Shown here: in pieces, positions 8,499-17,678 of the stretch | How the letters are laid out: each line of letters opens with the position of its first letter | Position numbering within the stretch: position 1 is the first letter of the stretch | Assembly: GCA_009993605.1 (NCBI GenBank) | Contig: JAACTB010000007.1 | Span: forward strand, 620,001-684,000 | From: Erythrobacter sp. | GTDB taxonomy: Bacteria; Pseudomonadota; Alphaproteobacteria; Sphingomonadales; Sphingomonadaceae | DNA length: 64,000 nt | Direction: 5' to 3' | Translations under genes and position numbers: made by a program | The notes under the pieces: generated by a model | What the model was told of the DNA's origin: nothing | Databases searched by the model: none | Seen by the model: only the letters and a program-made list of their open reading frames with translations

Positions 8499-9554
8499 TC
8501 AGCCCAGAAGTTCCTGTTCGAGCTTCTTGGCCATTTCCTCGATATTCTCCGGCGGCCATCCGGGGATGTCCATGCCGAGGCGCAGGCCCATGCTGGACAG
8601 CACTTCCTTGATTTCGTTCAAGGACTTGCGGCCAAAGTTCGGGGTGCGCAGCATCTCGGCTTCGGTCTTCTGGACCAGATCGCCGATATAGATGATGTTG
8701 TCGTTCTTGAGGCAATTGGCCGAACGGACCGACAATTCCAACTCGTCCACCTTCTTGAGAAGGTAGCGGTTGAGCTGGTTGGTGTCGCTCTCCTGCGGTT
8801 CGGCGGCCTGGCCGATCATCGCGGAGGACGGCTGCGGAATGCCTTCCTCGAAGTGGACGAACAGCGTGAGCTGGTCCTGAAGGATGCGGGCGGCATAGGC
8901 CACCGCGTCTTCCGGAGTCACAGTGCCATCGGTTTCAACGGTCAGCGAGAGCTTGTCGTAATCGAGCTCCTGCCCGACACGGGCGTTCTCGACCTTGTAG
9001 CTCACCTGGCGGACCGGCGAGTACAGGCTGTCGACCGGGATCAGACCGATCGGCGCATCGGCCGGACGGTTGGCGACGGCGGGCGAATAACCCTTACCGA
9101 CGTCCGCAGTCAGTTCCATGTTCAGCGTGGCGCCTTCGTCGAGATGGCACAGAACCAGGTCCTTGTTCATCACTTCGATATCGCCCGAAACGGCGATGTC
9201 GCCAGCCTTGACTTCACCGGGTCCGGTGGCGGAAAGCTGCAGGCGCTTGAGGCCTTCGCCTTCCATCTTCAGTGCGATCTGCTTCACATTGAGGACGATG
9301 TCGGTGACATCCTCGCGCACGCCGGCGAGCGAGGAGAATTCATGCAGCACGTTCTCGATCTTGATCGAGGTGATCGCCGCGCCCTGAAGCGAGGAGAGCA
9401 GCACACGGCGCAGCGCGTTGCCGAGCGTCAGGCCGAAGCCGCGTTCCAGCGGTTCGGCAACGAAGGTGGCCTTGCGCTTTTTGTCGCCGCCTTCCTTGAT
9501 CTCGAGGGTGTTGGGTTTTTTCAGTTCCTGCCAGTTCTTGTTATTGACGGACAT
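8499..9554 (-). CDS. rpoA: DNA-directed RNA polymerase alpha subunit
   Basis: This 351-residue alpha subunit has the N-terminal dimerisation and assembly domain ([23 protein letters not shown] near residue 40, [15 protein letters not shown]). A linker leads to the C-terminal DNA- and activator-binding domain ([41 protein letters not shown]). It nucleates polymerase assembly and contacts UP elements and regulators. Position between rpsK and rplQ is canonical. ATG at 9554 is preceded by a GGGGAT ribosome-binding sequence. Confidence 0.98.
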   Translation of the reverse strand: MSVNNKNWQELKKPNTLEIKEGGDKKRKATFVAEPLERGFGLTLGNALRRVLLSSLQGAAITSIKIENVLHEFSSLAGVREDVTDIVLNVKQIALKMEGEGLKRLQLSATGPGEVKAGDIAVSGDIEVMNKDLVLCHLDEGATLNMELTADVGKGYSPAVANRPADAPIGLIPVDSLYSPVRQVSYKVENARVGQELDYDKLSLTVETDGTVTPEDAVAYAARILQDQLTLFVHFEEGIPQPSSAMIGQAAEPQESDTNQLNRYLLKKVDELELSVRSANCLKNDNIIYIGDLVQKTEAEMLRTPNFGRKSLNEIKEVLSSMGLRLGMDIPGWPPENIEEMAKKLEQELLG

Positions 9555-9628
9555 GGATATCCCCTGGTTCGAATACGGACGGGACCGGCGCTCTGGGCTG
9601 AGAGCGTCCGGTCCGTGAAGATGGTGTC

Positions 9629-9654
9629 GGCGGCCCTATCGGAACAGGGCCGCC
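9629..9654 (-). other. hairpin in the rpsK-rpoA spacer
   Basis: Perfect 9-bp inverted repeat (GGCGGCCCT / AGGGCCGCC) with an 8-base loop, immediately after the rpsK stop. Without a T run it is probably not a terminator. It could protect or segment the mRNA between S11 and the alpha subunit. Confidence 0.5.
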
Positions 9655-9667
9655 AGGCAGGCACGGA

Positions 9668-10057
9668 TCAGACGCGGCGGCGCTTGGAAGGCCGCACGCC
9701 ATTGTGCGGGATCGGCGTCACATCGCGGATCGAGGTGATGGTGAAGCCCACCGCGGCAAGACCGCGCAGCGCGCTCTCGCGGCCCGAACCCGGGCCCTTC
9801 ACTTCGACTTCCAGCGTGCGGACGCCGTGTTCGGCGGCCTTCTTGCCGGCATCGTCGGCGGCGACCTGGGCGGCATAGGGCGTCGACTTGCGGCTGCCCT
9901 TGAAGCCCATCATCCCCGCGCTGGACCAGCTGATCGCATTGCCCTGAGCATCGGTGATGGTGATCATCGTGTTGTTGAAGCTGGCGTTGATGTGCGCGAC
10001 GCCGCTCGTAATATTCTTCTTGTCGCGCCGCCTGATCCGGCCGGGTTCGCGTGCCAT
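9668..10057 (-). CDS. rpsK: 30S ribosomal protein S11
   Basis: 129 residues with the S11 core [22 protein letters not shown] and [20 protein letters not shown], ending [17 protein letters not shown]. It forms part of the 30S platform that contacts mRNA near the E site. Second gene of the alpha operon, after rpsM. Confidence 0.98.
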   Translation of the reverse strand: MAREPGRIRRRDKKNITSGVAHINASFNNTMITITDAQGNAISWSSAGMMGFKGSRKSTPYAAQVAADDAGKKAAEHGVRTLEVEVKGPGSGRESALRGLAAVGFTITSIRDVTPIPHNGVRPSKRRRV

Positions 10058-10116
10058 GGTCTTGGTATCCTTATCTCAAACTCAAGAAGGGAAAAGCGTA
10101 TCGGGAAAGCCGACGC

Positions 10117-10485
10117 TTACTTCTTCTTGCCGGCGATCGGCTTGGCCTTGCCCTTGCGGGTGCGGGCGTTGGTGTGGGTGCGCTGGCCGCGCACGGGCAG
10201 ACCCGCACGATGGCGCAGGCCGCGATAGGAACGCAAATCCATGAGGCGCTTGATGTTCATCGCGGTTTCGCGGCGAAGGTCGCCTTCGACCCGGTGATCT
10301 TCATCGATCGTTTCGCGGATGCGCAGCACTTCCTCGTCGGTGAGGTCCTGCACGCGGCGCGAATGATCGATACCGAGCTTGTCGGCGATCTCGACGGCCG
10401 TGGTCCGGCCGATACCGTGGATATAGGTGAGCGCGATGATCACGCGCTTGTTGGTGGGGATATTCACCCCGGCAATACGAGCCAC
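10117..10485 (-). CDS. rpsM: 30S ribosomal protein S13
   Basis: 122 residues starting [15 protein letters not shown], with [10 protein letters not shown], the [19 protein letters not shown] motif and the basic [12 protein letters not shown] tail that contacts P-site tRNA. First gene of the alpha operon here, since gdhA is inserted upstream. A putative promoter lies at about 10650-10678. Confidence 0.98.
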   Translation of the reverse strand: MARIAGVNIPTNKRVIIALTYIHGIGRTTAVEIADKLGIDHSRRVQDLTDEEVLRIRETIDEDHRVEGDLRRETAMNIKRLMDLRSYRGLRHRAGLPVRGQRTHTNARTRKGKAKPIAGKKK

Positions 10486-10789
10486 TTACTTCTCCATGCT
10501 CCACAGGGACTTACGGCGAACGCCAACCCTATCTCATCGCTCAATCCATTCGAGACGGCGGACGGCGCAAAAGCCAAAAGTCCGGTTGCAGCGCCATGGA
10601 AGAGGGCAACCGCGTGCCGGACATATCCGTGATTGTCGAATGAACCGCGCGCTTAGGACGATTCGCCCGCGGCGTCAACCGCAAGCCTCGCGCGCCATCG
10701 CATGGCCGCCACAGGGGCGGCGCTGATGTCTGTTCGGGCCACTCTATAGCCTGTTGCGCATCGCACGTCAAAGCGCGCCGACGCACCGG
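10486..10789. other. 304-bp spacer between rpsM and gdhA
   Basis: No gene was seen. It holds the putative alpha-operon promoter, an rpsM leader of about 150 bases, and an inverted repeat GCCGCC / GGCGGC (10705-10721) just past the gdhA stop that might end the gdhA message but lacks a T run. Confidence 0.5.
10650..10678 (-). promoter_or_regulatory. putative promoter for rpsM-rpsK-rpoA-rplQ
   Basis: On the minus strand TTGACG and TAAGCG are separated by exactly 17 bases, about 165 bases upstream of rpsM. The same TAAG-type -10 with a 17-base spacer occurs before rplO. The need for a promoter here follows from the gdhA insertion. Assignment by eye only. Confidence 0.45.
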
Positions 10790-12160
10790 CTACACCACGC
10801 CGAAGGCCAGCATAGCGCTCGCAACCTTTTCAAAACCCGCGATGTTGGCGCCGCGCGCATAATCGACCTTACCGTTTTCATCCTTGCCATGTTCGACACA
10901 TTTGTCGTGGATTTCGGCCATGAGGTCGGTGAGCTGGTTGTCGAGCTTCTCGTGGTTCCAGCTCACGCGTTCTGCGTTCTGGCTCATTTCCAGGCCCGAA
11001 ACGGCCACCCCGCCCGCATTGGCCGCCTTGGCGGGTGCGAACAGGATGCCCGCATTGCGGATGACGCGCGCGGCTGCGTGGGTGGTGGGCATGTTCGCAC
11101 CCTCCACCACAGCCCTCACACCGTGATCGATCAAAGCCTTCGCATCGTCCTCGTCGATCTCGTTCTGGGTCGCGCAAGGCATGGCGATGTCGCAATCGAC
11201 ATTCCAAGGTTGCGCCCCATCGCCGTGATATTCGGCGTCGGGATATTCCTCGACATATTCCTTGATCCGCCCGCGCCGCTCCTGCTTCAGCGCCTTGATC
11301 CAGTCGAGCTTGTCCTGATCGATCCCGTCGGCGTCGTGGATGAACCCATCCGAATCCGACAGGGTCAAAACCTTGGCACCACTCTCGATCAGCTTCTGCG
11401 CCGCGTGGAGCGCGACATTGCCGGCGCCTGACAGGACGACCGACTTGCCCTCCAGCGTGTCGCCCGCATGGTCGAGCATCCGGCGCAGGAAATAGACCGC
11501 GCCGAACCCGGTCGCCTCGGGGCGCAGTTCCGATCCGCCCCATTCGAGCCCCTTGCCCGTGATCGCGCCTTCCCAGCGGTTCACGATCCTTTTGTACTGG
11601 CCGAACAGGAATCCGATCTCGCGGCTGCCGACACCGATATCTCCCGCCGGGACATCGGTATGCGGCCCGATATGGCGATAGAGTTCGGTCATGAAGCTCT
11701 GGCAGAAGCGCATGATCTCGGCGTCGGACTTTCCATGGGGATCGAAGCTCGACCCACCCTTCCCTCCGCCCAGCGGCAGTCCGGTGAGCGCATTCTTGAA
11801 GGTCTGTTCGAAGGCGAGGAATTTGAGCACGCTCTCGGTCACGCTCGGGTGGAAGCGCAATCCGCCCTTATAGGGACCGATGGCGTTGTTGTTCTGCACG
11901 CGCCAACCACGTTCGACGCGGATCCGATGATCGTCGTCCTCCCAGCAGACACGGAAGCTGACGATCCGGTCGGGCTCGGTCAGGCGGCGCAGGATCTGGG
12001 CGTCGGTGTATTCGGGCTTGTCGGCGATCCAATCGAACACGTCGCGCGCCACCTCGCCCACGGCCTGGACGAACTCGTCCTGCCCTGCATTGCGCTCGCG
12101 CAATTCGTCCATGAACGTGTCGAAGTCCGGCGCGGTATCGCGCTGGTCAGTCTGCGGCAT
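10790..12160 (-). CDS. gdhA: NADP-type glutamate dehydrogenase
   Basis: 456 residues catalysing reductive amination of 2-oxoglutarate to glutamate. The substrate-binding part contains GWRVQNNNAIGPYKGGLRFHP, KNALTGLPLGGGKGG with the catalytic lysine, and DVPAGDIGVGSREIGFLFGQYKRI. The nucleotide-binding domain has the Rossmann GAGNVALHAA near residue 240. Length and motifs fit hexameric bacterial GdhA. Its location between adk and rpsM inside the ribosomal cluster is unusual. It may be co-transcribed with the upstream secreted-protein gene. Confidence 0.95.
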   Translation of the reverse strand: MPQTDQRDTAPDFDTFMDELRERNAGQDEFVQAVGEVARDVFDWIADKPEYTDAQILRRLTEPDRIVSFRVCWEDDDHRIRVERGWRVQNNNAIGPYKGGLRFHPSVTESVLKFLAFEQTFKNALTGLPLGGGKGGSSFDPHGKSDAEIMRFCQSFMTELYRHIGPHTDVPAGDIGVGSREIGFLFGQYKRIVNRWEGAITGKGLEWGGSELRPEATGFGAVYFLRRMLDHAGDTLEGKSVVLSGAGNVALHAAQKLIESGAKVLTLSDSDGFIHDADGIDQDKLDWIKALKQERRGRIKEYVEEYPDAEYHGDGAQPWNVDCDIAMPCATQNEIDEDDAKALIDHGVRAVVEGANMPTTHAAARVIRNAGILFAPAKAANAGGVAVSGLEMSQNAERVSWNHEKLDNQLTDLMAEIHDKCVEHGKDENGKVDYARGANIAGFEKVASAMLAFGVV

Positions 12161-12253
12161 CGAGTGGCCCTCCGGTTGCGCGGAGTTAACCTACCCGGGC
12201 AATGCATCGTTCCTCAGAAAAGGCCGATCGCCTCCCCCCCGAACGATTTCTCC

Positions 12254-12919
12254 TTACTCGTCGAGATCGCCGAACTGCTCATCGAAAGCGGAAGGTTCGG
12301 CATCATCCGACGTATCATCCGTCGCCGGTTCGGACGCGGACGCAGCTGGAGCCGAAGTGTCGGGAAGCCCGCCAAGATGGTTGCGCAATCCGGCAAGCTG
12401 CTGGCTCATCACCTGGTCCACGGCGGCGGAAATCATCGGGATCTCGAACCGCATGGGTCCGCCGACATTGTATTCCCACAACACGCGGGTACCGCCGGGA
12501 ATTTCCTTCAGCGTGATCGTCAGCACGCCCTCTGCCGGTTCGCCCTGAAGCGGGCCGAGCCCTCCGCGCAGGCGCATGACCTTGAGTGGAAAGGCCTGCA
12601 CCACCGTCGCATGGCGCGCGCTGCCATCCATCGCCGATGCCCTGCCGGCATCGCCGCCGGGGATCGTCTCGCAGAAACAGCCGCCCGCCTGGGGCGTCAG
12701 AGTGAGGTTGGCGGCATCGCCCGACCAGGTGTGTTCGTCGTTCCACCAAGCGGCGGGCTTCGTCAGAGCGAGCCAGACCGCCATCGGCGGCGCTGCGATC
12801 TGTGCGGTATCGCGCGTTACGAACCCTGTCGGCGTGGTCAAGACGACCTCGGCTTGCAGCGGTGCGGCGGACGCCAACAGCGTCGCGGCCAGTGCGGCAA
12901 AACAGGTGATATGTCGCAT
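12254..12919 (-). CDS. secreted SRPBCC-like (START/Bet v 1 fold) protein
   Basis: 221 residues with a signal peptide (cleavage near PLQAEV). The body carries the pattern of polyketide-cyclase/SRPBCC proteins: APPMAVWLALTKPAAWW near the N-terminus, GGCFCE, and GTRVLWEYNVGG in the late beta strands. The last 40 residues are acidic and disordered-looking. A strong GGGAGGG ribosome-binding site precedes the ATG. The ligand is unknown. It lies between adk and gdhA on the same strand and may share a transcript with either. Confidence 0.65.
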   Translation of the reverse strand: MRHITCFAALAATLLASAAPLQAEVVLTTPTGFVTRDTAQIAAPPMAVWLALTKPAAWWNDEHTWSGDAANLTLTPQAGGCFCETIPGGDAGRASAMDGSARHATVVQAFPLKVMRLRGGLGPLQGEPAEGVLTITLKEIPGGTRVLWEYNVGGPMRFEIPMISAAVDQVMSQQLAGLRNHLGGLPDTSAPAASASEPATDDTSDDAEPSAFDEQFGDLDE

Positions 12920-12982
12920 CCCATTCCCTCCCCTTGTTCCGACCGCTCTAACCCGGCGGTGCAGTCCAGGGAAGGCGGATCG

Positions 12983-13627
12983 CTACGCCAGGATCGAATC
13001 GATCGCGTGGGTCACGTCCGCGATGCTGGCCATCCCGTCGATCCGGCTGACGATCCCGCGCTCCTCGTAGCCGGGCAGGATCGGTGCGGTTTCGGACCGA
13101 TAGACCTGCATCCGGTGGCGCACGGTTTCTTCGTTATCGTCGGGGCGGCGCTTGAATTCCGTGCTGCCGCACTTGTCGCACACGCCCTCGGTTTCGGGCT
13201 GCTTGAAGACGTCGTGATAGCCTTCGCCGCACTTGGCGCAGGTGAAGCGCCCCGTGATGCGTTCGACAAGCGCCTCTTCGTTCACGCCCAGTTCGATGAC
13301 GTGGTCGAGCTTGCGACCGTGGCGTTCGAGGATTTCGTCGAGCATCCGGGCCTGCGCCTCGGTGCGGGGATATCCGTCGAAGATCGCACCGGTCTCGCTC
13401 CCCATCGCGGCGAGTTCGGCATCGATCAGCTCGCTGACGATATCGTCGGACACGAGCTCGCCCCGATCCATGATCGCCTTGGCCTTGATGCCCACCGGAG
13501 TGCCCGCGCTGACGGCGCCGCGCAGCATGTCCCCGGTCGAAAGCTGGCGCATGCCGTGATGCTCGACCAGACGATGAGCCTGGGTGCCCTTGCCCGCGCC
13601 CGGAGGGCCTAGAAGGATGATGTCCAT
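12983..13627 (-). CDS. adk: adenylate kinase
   Basis: 214 residues converting ATP + AMP to 2 ADP. The P-loop GPPGAGKGTQA (residues 7-17), the AMP-binding LSTGDMLR and FDGYPRTEAQA segments, and a LID domain with a four-cysteine zinc knuckle (CAKCGEGYHD...CDKCGS) are all visible. The zinc-type LID gives the long form of the enzyme. It follows secY in the spc operon as in many bacteria. The ATG at 13627 begins the conserved MDIILLGPPG. Confidence 0.97.
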   Translation of the reverse strand: MDIILLGPPGAGKGTQAHRLVEHHGMRQLSTGDMLRGAVSAGTPVGIKAKAIMDRGELVSDDIVSELIDAELAAMGSETGAIFDGYPRTEAQARMLDEILERHGRKLDHVIELGVNEEALVERITGRFTCAKCGEGYHDVFKQPETEGVCDKCGSTEFKRRPDDNEETVRHRMQVYRSETAPILPGYEERGIVSRIDGMASIADVTHAIDSILA

Positions 13628-13674
13628 CGTTCGAAAATTCCCTCTGCCCGAATCCTTCCACCCGGGCACGTAGC

Positions 13675-15039
13675 CTAGCGCATACGGCCTTTCAACTTGG
13701 CCTTCTTGATGAGATCGCCATACTGGTGGGCCAGCAGGTGCGACTGGATCTGGCTGATCGTGTCGACTGTGACATTGACGACGATCAGCAGGCTGGTCCC
13801 GCCGAGGAACAGCGGAATACCCGTTTGCGCGATCATGTATTCGGGAATGACGCAGACCAGTGCGAGATAGATCGCCCCGACCACGGTGATGCGCGTCAAC
13901 ACGTAATCGAGATATTCCTCGGTCCGCTTGCCCGGACGGATGCCAGGTATGAACCCGCCATTCTTCTTCAGATTCTCCGCCGTTTCCTCGGGGTTGAAGA
14001 CCACCGCGGTGTAGAAGAAGCAGAAGAACACGATCCCCGCCGCATAAAGCGTCATGTAGATCGGCTGGCCGTGCTGGAGATATTGCAGCAGCGTCTGCAA
14101 CCAGGCCCCGGTCGTGCTGTTCGTATCGAGCGAATTGCCCGCGAACTGCGTGATCGTGAGCGGAAGCAGAAGCAGCGAGCTGGCGAAGATCGGCGGAATC
14201 ACGCCTGCGGTGTTGAGCTTCAACGGCAAGTGCGAGCGATCGGCTTGCATCATTCCGCGCTGCGTGGCGCGCTTGGGATACTGGATCAGCAGCCGCCGCT
14301 GCGCCCGCTCCACGAAACTGATCACGAGGATCAGGATCACGATCATGAGGATGAAGCCGATGATGATCCCGGGCGAGATCGAGCCCGTGCGCCCGCCCTC
14401 GAACAGATTGCCCGCGAAGCTCGGGAACTGGGCGACGATGCCCGCCATGATGATCAGCGACACGCCGTTGCCGATGCCGCGGCTGGTGATCTGCTCGCCC
14501 AGCCACAGCAGGAACATAGTGCCCCCGACAAGGCTGATGACCGCGCCGATGCGGAACATGTATCCGGGATCGACCACCGCCTGGATACCGCTTTGCGCCC
14601 CGTAGCTTTCGAGACCCGCGGCAAGGAACCAGCCCTGCACCGTGCACAGCAGCACCGTGCCGTAGCGGGTATACTGGTTCAGCTTCTGGCGTCCGGTCGT
14701 GCCTTCCTTCTTGAGGGCGGCGAGCGAGGGATGCAGCGCCGCGGCGAGCTGGATCACGATCGAGGCGGTGATGTAGGGCATCACGCCGAGCGCGATCAGG
14801 CTCATGCGCTCGAGGCTGCCGCCGGTGAACATGTTGAACATGTCGAGGATGCCGCCGCGCGCCGTATCGGCGAGCGATTGCAGCACCAGCGGATTGACAC
14901 CCGGCAGCGGCACGAAGCTCAGGAAGCGGAAGACGATCAGGGCCCCGATCGTGAACCAGATGCGCTGGCGCAGTTCGGTGGCCTTGGAGAAATTGGCGAG
15001 GCTCAGATTGCTCGCGATATTGTCGGCGCGTGATGCCAT
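13675..15039 (-). CDS. secY: protein translocase subunit SecY
   Basis: 454 residues with ten hydrophobic spans forming the Sec channel in the inner membrane. Recognisable segments are ELRQRIWFTIGALIVFR, the plug region PGVNPLVLQSLA, MSLIALGVMPYITASIVIQL, the GIGNGVSLIIMAGI loop and the cytoplasmic GFIPGIRPGKRTEEYL loop that contacts SecA and ribosomes. It lies between rplO and adk, the usual spc-operon position. Confidence 0.98.
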   Translation of the reverse strand: MASRADNIASNLSLANFSKATELRQRIWFTIGALIVFRFLSFVPLPGVNPLVLQSLADTARGGILDMFNMFTGGSLERMSLIALGVMPYITASIVIQLAAALHPSLAALKKEGTTGRQKLNQYTRYGTVLLCTVQGWFLAAGLESYGAQSGIQAVVDPGYMFRIGAVISLVGGTMFLLWLGEQITSRGIGNGVSLIIMAGIVAQFPSFAGNLFEGGRTGSISPGIIIGFILMIVILILVISFVERAQRRLLIQYPKRATQRGMMQADRSHLPLKLNTAGVIPPIFASSLLLLPLTITQFAGNSLDTNSTTGAWLQTLLQYLQHGQPIYMTLYAAGIVFFCFFYTAVVFNPEETAENLKKNGGFIPGIRPGKRTEEYLDYVLTRITVVGAIYLALVCVIPEYMIAQTGIPLFLGGTSLLIVVNVTVDTISQIQSHLLAHQYGDLIKKAKLKGRMR

Positions 15040-15143
15040 GTCGAAATGTCGATCCTAGCTTGGTGCCGGCCCCTCCCGGCGATGGAGGGGTAAATAGGGA
15101 GGGGTTCGCGCGATGTCGAACCCCCACCCCGTGATTTTCCCGC

Positions 15144-15668
15144 TTACTTGGCTTTCTTGGCCTTGTTCGCTTCGGTGCGAGCGGCTTTCTTCTCGTGCTC
15201 CGGCTGCTTGGGAGCGATTACCTGGACCGAACCGCCGGCCTTTTCGACCGCTTCGATCGCGCCCTTCGAGGCGCCGGCGACCTTGAACGCGACCTTCGCG
15301 GTCAACTCGCCCTTGCCGAGGAGGCGCACGCCGTCCTTGCCGCCACGCGCGAGGCCAGCGGCCTTCAGCGTTTCGTGATCGAGAGTCGCCTTGGCGTCGA
15401 GCTTGCCCGCATCGATGAACTTCTGGACCATGCCGAGGTTCACTTCGGCGAAATCCTTGCCGAACGGATTGTTGAAGCCGCGCTTCGGCAGGCGCATGTG
15501 AAGCGGCATCTGGCCGCCTTCGAAGCCCTTGATGGCGACGCCCGAACGGCTCTTCTGACCCTTCTGGCCACGGCCGCCGGTCTTGCCCTTGCCCGAGCCG
15601 ATGCCACGGCCGACGCGCATACGCTCTTTACGGGCGCCGGGATTGTCGCGGATATCATTCAGTTTCAT
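15144..15668 (-). CDS. rplO: 50S ribosomal protein L15
   Basis: 174 residues starting [14 protein letters not shown], followed by the glycine/lysine-rich [24 protein letters not shown] and [20 protein letters not shown]. It has an extra Lys/Ala-rich C-terminal tail. It is separated from rpmD by about 1.8 kb holding an antisense gene, so it must be read from its own promoter. Confidence 0.97.
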   Translation of the reverse strand: MKLNDIRDNPGARKERMRVGRGIGSGKGKTGGRGQKGQKSRSGVAIKGFEGGQMPLHMRLPKRGFNNPFGKDFAEVNLGMVQKFIDAGKLDAKATLDHETLKAAGLARGGKDGVRLLGKGELTAKVAFKVAGASKGAIEAVEKAGGSVQVIAPKQPEHEKKAARTEANKAKKAK

Positions 15669-15728
15669 AGTGCACTCGCTTTCGCTTTCTAGGCCCCCTG
15701 AAGGGGTGCGCGCTGTTGGAAAGGGGCG

Positions 15729-15757
15729 CCCTTATCCAATGCCGGGCGACTTGTCAC
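15729..15757 (-). promoter_or_regulatory. putative promoter for rplO-secY-adk
   Basis: Minus-strand GTGACA and TAAGGG are separated by 17 bases, about 60 bases upstream of rplO. The terminator at 17405-17442 and the antisense gene between rpmD and rplO make a promoter here necessary. The TAAG(G/C)G -10 resembles the one proposed before rpsM. Confidence 0.5.
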
Positions 15758-15862
15758 CCCTCCATGTCGAACGAATTGCGGTTCGCATCGTATGGTTAAC
15801 CCTTCCCCAAGGTCTCGAGCGTAACGCCTCGCCGTGGACGCTGTTGCCCTGCGGGATTGGGA

Positions 15863-17362
15863 ATGATCGACTTCAGCCTGCCCTTTGCCAAGCGATCGCT
15901 GGAAAGCGGCGATAGACGCGCGGATATCGCGGGCTTTGCCTGGCGCCTGGGGCTGTGCGTGCTGATGGCCTTGGGCCTTCGCGCGGCGACCTTCGGGAAC
16001 CCCAACCTGTTCGTCGACGAGGCGTTCTATTTCGCTGCGGGGATCGACATGACCCACGGCGCCCTGCCCTATGTCGATATCTGGGATCGCAAGCCTTTCG
16101 GGCATTTTGCCCTGTATGGGCTGATCGCAGCAATTTCGCGCGACCCGATCGCATATCAGATCACGGCCACATTCTTCGCTGGTTATACGGCGTTCGTGAT
16201 CTGGGAGATGGCGCGCGATCATTCCGGCCAGCGTGCCGGTTGCCGTGCAGCGATCCTCTATCTTTTCGCCCTTCCGATGTTCGGCGGATATGGCGGGCAA
16301 AGTCCCGTCTTTTACAACGCGCTGGTCGCAAGCTGCGCCTGGATCGTCTTTCGCCAGTCGCAGAGGCCGGAGAGACCCCGCGCGGCCTGGTCCCTTATTC
16401 TGGCGATGGGGCTGGGCGGATTGGCGCTGACGATCAAGCAGACCGTGGTGTTCGAGATCTCCGCATTGGGAGCGTGGGCGGCGTGGAAGTCTTACAGCTG
16501 CACCGGCAATCTGAAACCCACGCTCCGAATGATGGCCGTCTGGATCGCGGTAGGCGCGGCCCCCACACTCGCCATCGCAGCGTATTACTGGCTGTCCGGC
16601 CACTGGTCCGAGTTCTGGCAGGCCATGGTACTTTCCAATCTGTCCAAGAGCTACGATGCCAGCAGCGCCATCTTCGGCGGCACGATCATGGCGATACTCA
16701 TCAGCCCTCTCGCAATCATGGCGATCGTGGCTTTACGCCAAGCGCGCCAATCCGACATGAAGCGCTTCATCCTGATCTGGCTGGGCGCCGCGGCTCTCGG
16801 CGTACTCTCCGTTCCCAATCTCCACCTCCATTACGCGCTTCCGATGCTGGTTCCGCTCGCGCTCGCATCGGCGCCCGTTCTCGCGCGCCCAATCATGGGT
16901 TCGGTCGGTCTCGTCACCGTCATGACGATCAGCTTCGCGATCCATTCGCCGCTCGATTTCGCCCGTACCGAGCGCACGATCTCCGCAATGGAACGTCTTG
17001 CCCAGACGATCAGAGCCCATGACGGCGGGCGGCCTATCCTGATCTTCGATGGACCACCGATGCTGTACCACATGTCCGGGCATCGCTCGCCGACGCCCCT
17101 CGCCTTTCCTCCCCACCTCAGCCACGGCGCGGAAATCAATGTCAGCCATCTCGATACAGAAGCGGAACTGCGTCGCGTGCTCGCGCTACGGCCTGGCGTC
17201 ATCGTCGATGTACCCAGTTTCAGGCACAAACCGCCGAATGCGAGAACGGCAGAACTGATCGAGACGTATACGTCGCGCTATTGTCGCGTGGTCGGCAGTC
17301 AGTTGGTTTCGGACCGTACCGTCGATTTCGTGGTTCGCATCCACGGTGATTGCGCGCCGTGA
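15863..17362 (+). CDS. family-39/83-like membrane glycosyltransferase
   Basis: 499 residues with about ten hydrophobic segments. The first extracytoplasmic loop reads NLFVDEAFYFAAG...PYVDIWDRKPFG, the acidic Asp-Glu and 'D.KPP'-like pattern of ArnT/PMT-type transferases that use polyprenyl-phosphate sugars. The C-terminus is a soluble domain of about 120 residues. An in-frame TTG at 15857 is possible, but ATG at 15863 is preferred. It lies antisense inside the spc operon, divergent from rplO and convergent with rpmD. Base composition is like its neighbours. The acceptor is unknown. Confidence 0.7.
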   Translation: MIDFSLPFAKRSLESGDRRADIAGFAWRLGLCVLMALGLRAATFGNPNLFVDEAFYFAAGIDMTHGALPYVDIWDRKPFGHFALYGLIAAISRDPIAYQITATFFAGYTAFVIWEMARDHSGQRAGCRAAILYLFALPMFGGYGGQSPVFYNALVASCAWIVFRQSQRPERPRAAWSLILAMGLGGLALTIKQTVVFEISALGAWAAWKSYSCTGNLKPTLRMMAVWIAVGAAPTLAIAAYYWLSGHWSEFWQAMVLSNLSKSYDASSAIFGGTIMAILISPLAIMAIVALRQARQSDMKRFILIWLGAAALGVLSVPNLHLHYALPMLVPLALASAPVLARPIMGSVGLVTVMTISFAIHSPLDFARTERTISAMERLAQTIRAHDGGRPILIFDGPPMLYHMSGHRSPTPLAFPPHLSHGAEINVSHLDTEAELRRVLALRPGVIVDVPSFRHKPPNARTAELIETYTSRYCRVVGSQLVSDRTVDFVVRIHGDCAP

Positions 17363-17404
17363 GGGCCATTCCCGTCAAACCGGGCGTTCTGGTCAGACCA
17401 TACG

Positions 17405-17442
17405 AAAACGGCGGAGAAGCCTGAACCTCCCCGCCGTTTTTG
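17405..17442. terminator. bidirectional Rho-independent terminator
   Basis: AAAACGGCGG (17405-17414) is the exact reverse complement of CCGCCGTTTT (17431-17440), with a 16-base loop. Both strands therefore read a GC stem followed by a T run. It ends the glycosyltransferase transcript from the left and the rpmD transcript from the right, splitting the spc operon in two. Confidence 0.8.
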
Positions 17443-17487
17443 TCTGTCGGCACCGCCGGATCGGCAGTGCCCATTGCCAGTCGTGAT

Positions 17488-17673
17488 TCAGTCGACGATC
17501 GTCACCAGATGCGGGACCTTGGCGATCGCGCCGCGCACCTCGGGGGTGTCCTGACGAGTCACGGTCTTGTGCATCTTGTTGAGACCCAAGCCGATCAGGA
17601 TCTTGCGCTGGCTCTCGGGCCGACGCAGCGGCGAACCGATCTGCTTGATGGTGATGGTTTTTGTGTCAGCCAT
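17488..17673 (-). CDS. rpmD: 50S ribosomal protein L30
   Basis: 61 residues ([44 protein letters not shown]), the complete bacterial L30. It follows rpsE by 5 bases. A terminator lies about 45 bases downstream, so it is the last gene of its transcript here, unlike the common rpmD-rplO arrangement. Confidence 0.96.
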   Translation of the reverse strand: MADTKTITIKQIGSPLRRPESQRKILIGLGLNKMHKTVTRQDTPEVRGAIAKVPHLVTIVD

Positions 17674-17678
17674 CTCGA

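Noticed and set aside
11468..13612. 714-codon plus-strand open frame opposite gdhA and adk
   Set aside because: It runs through two recognised genes and an intergenic gap on the other strand, with no domain or sensible composition.
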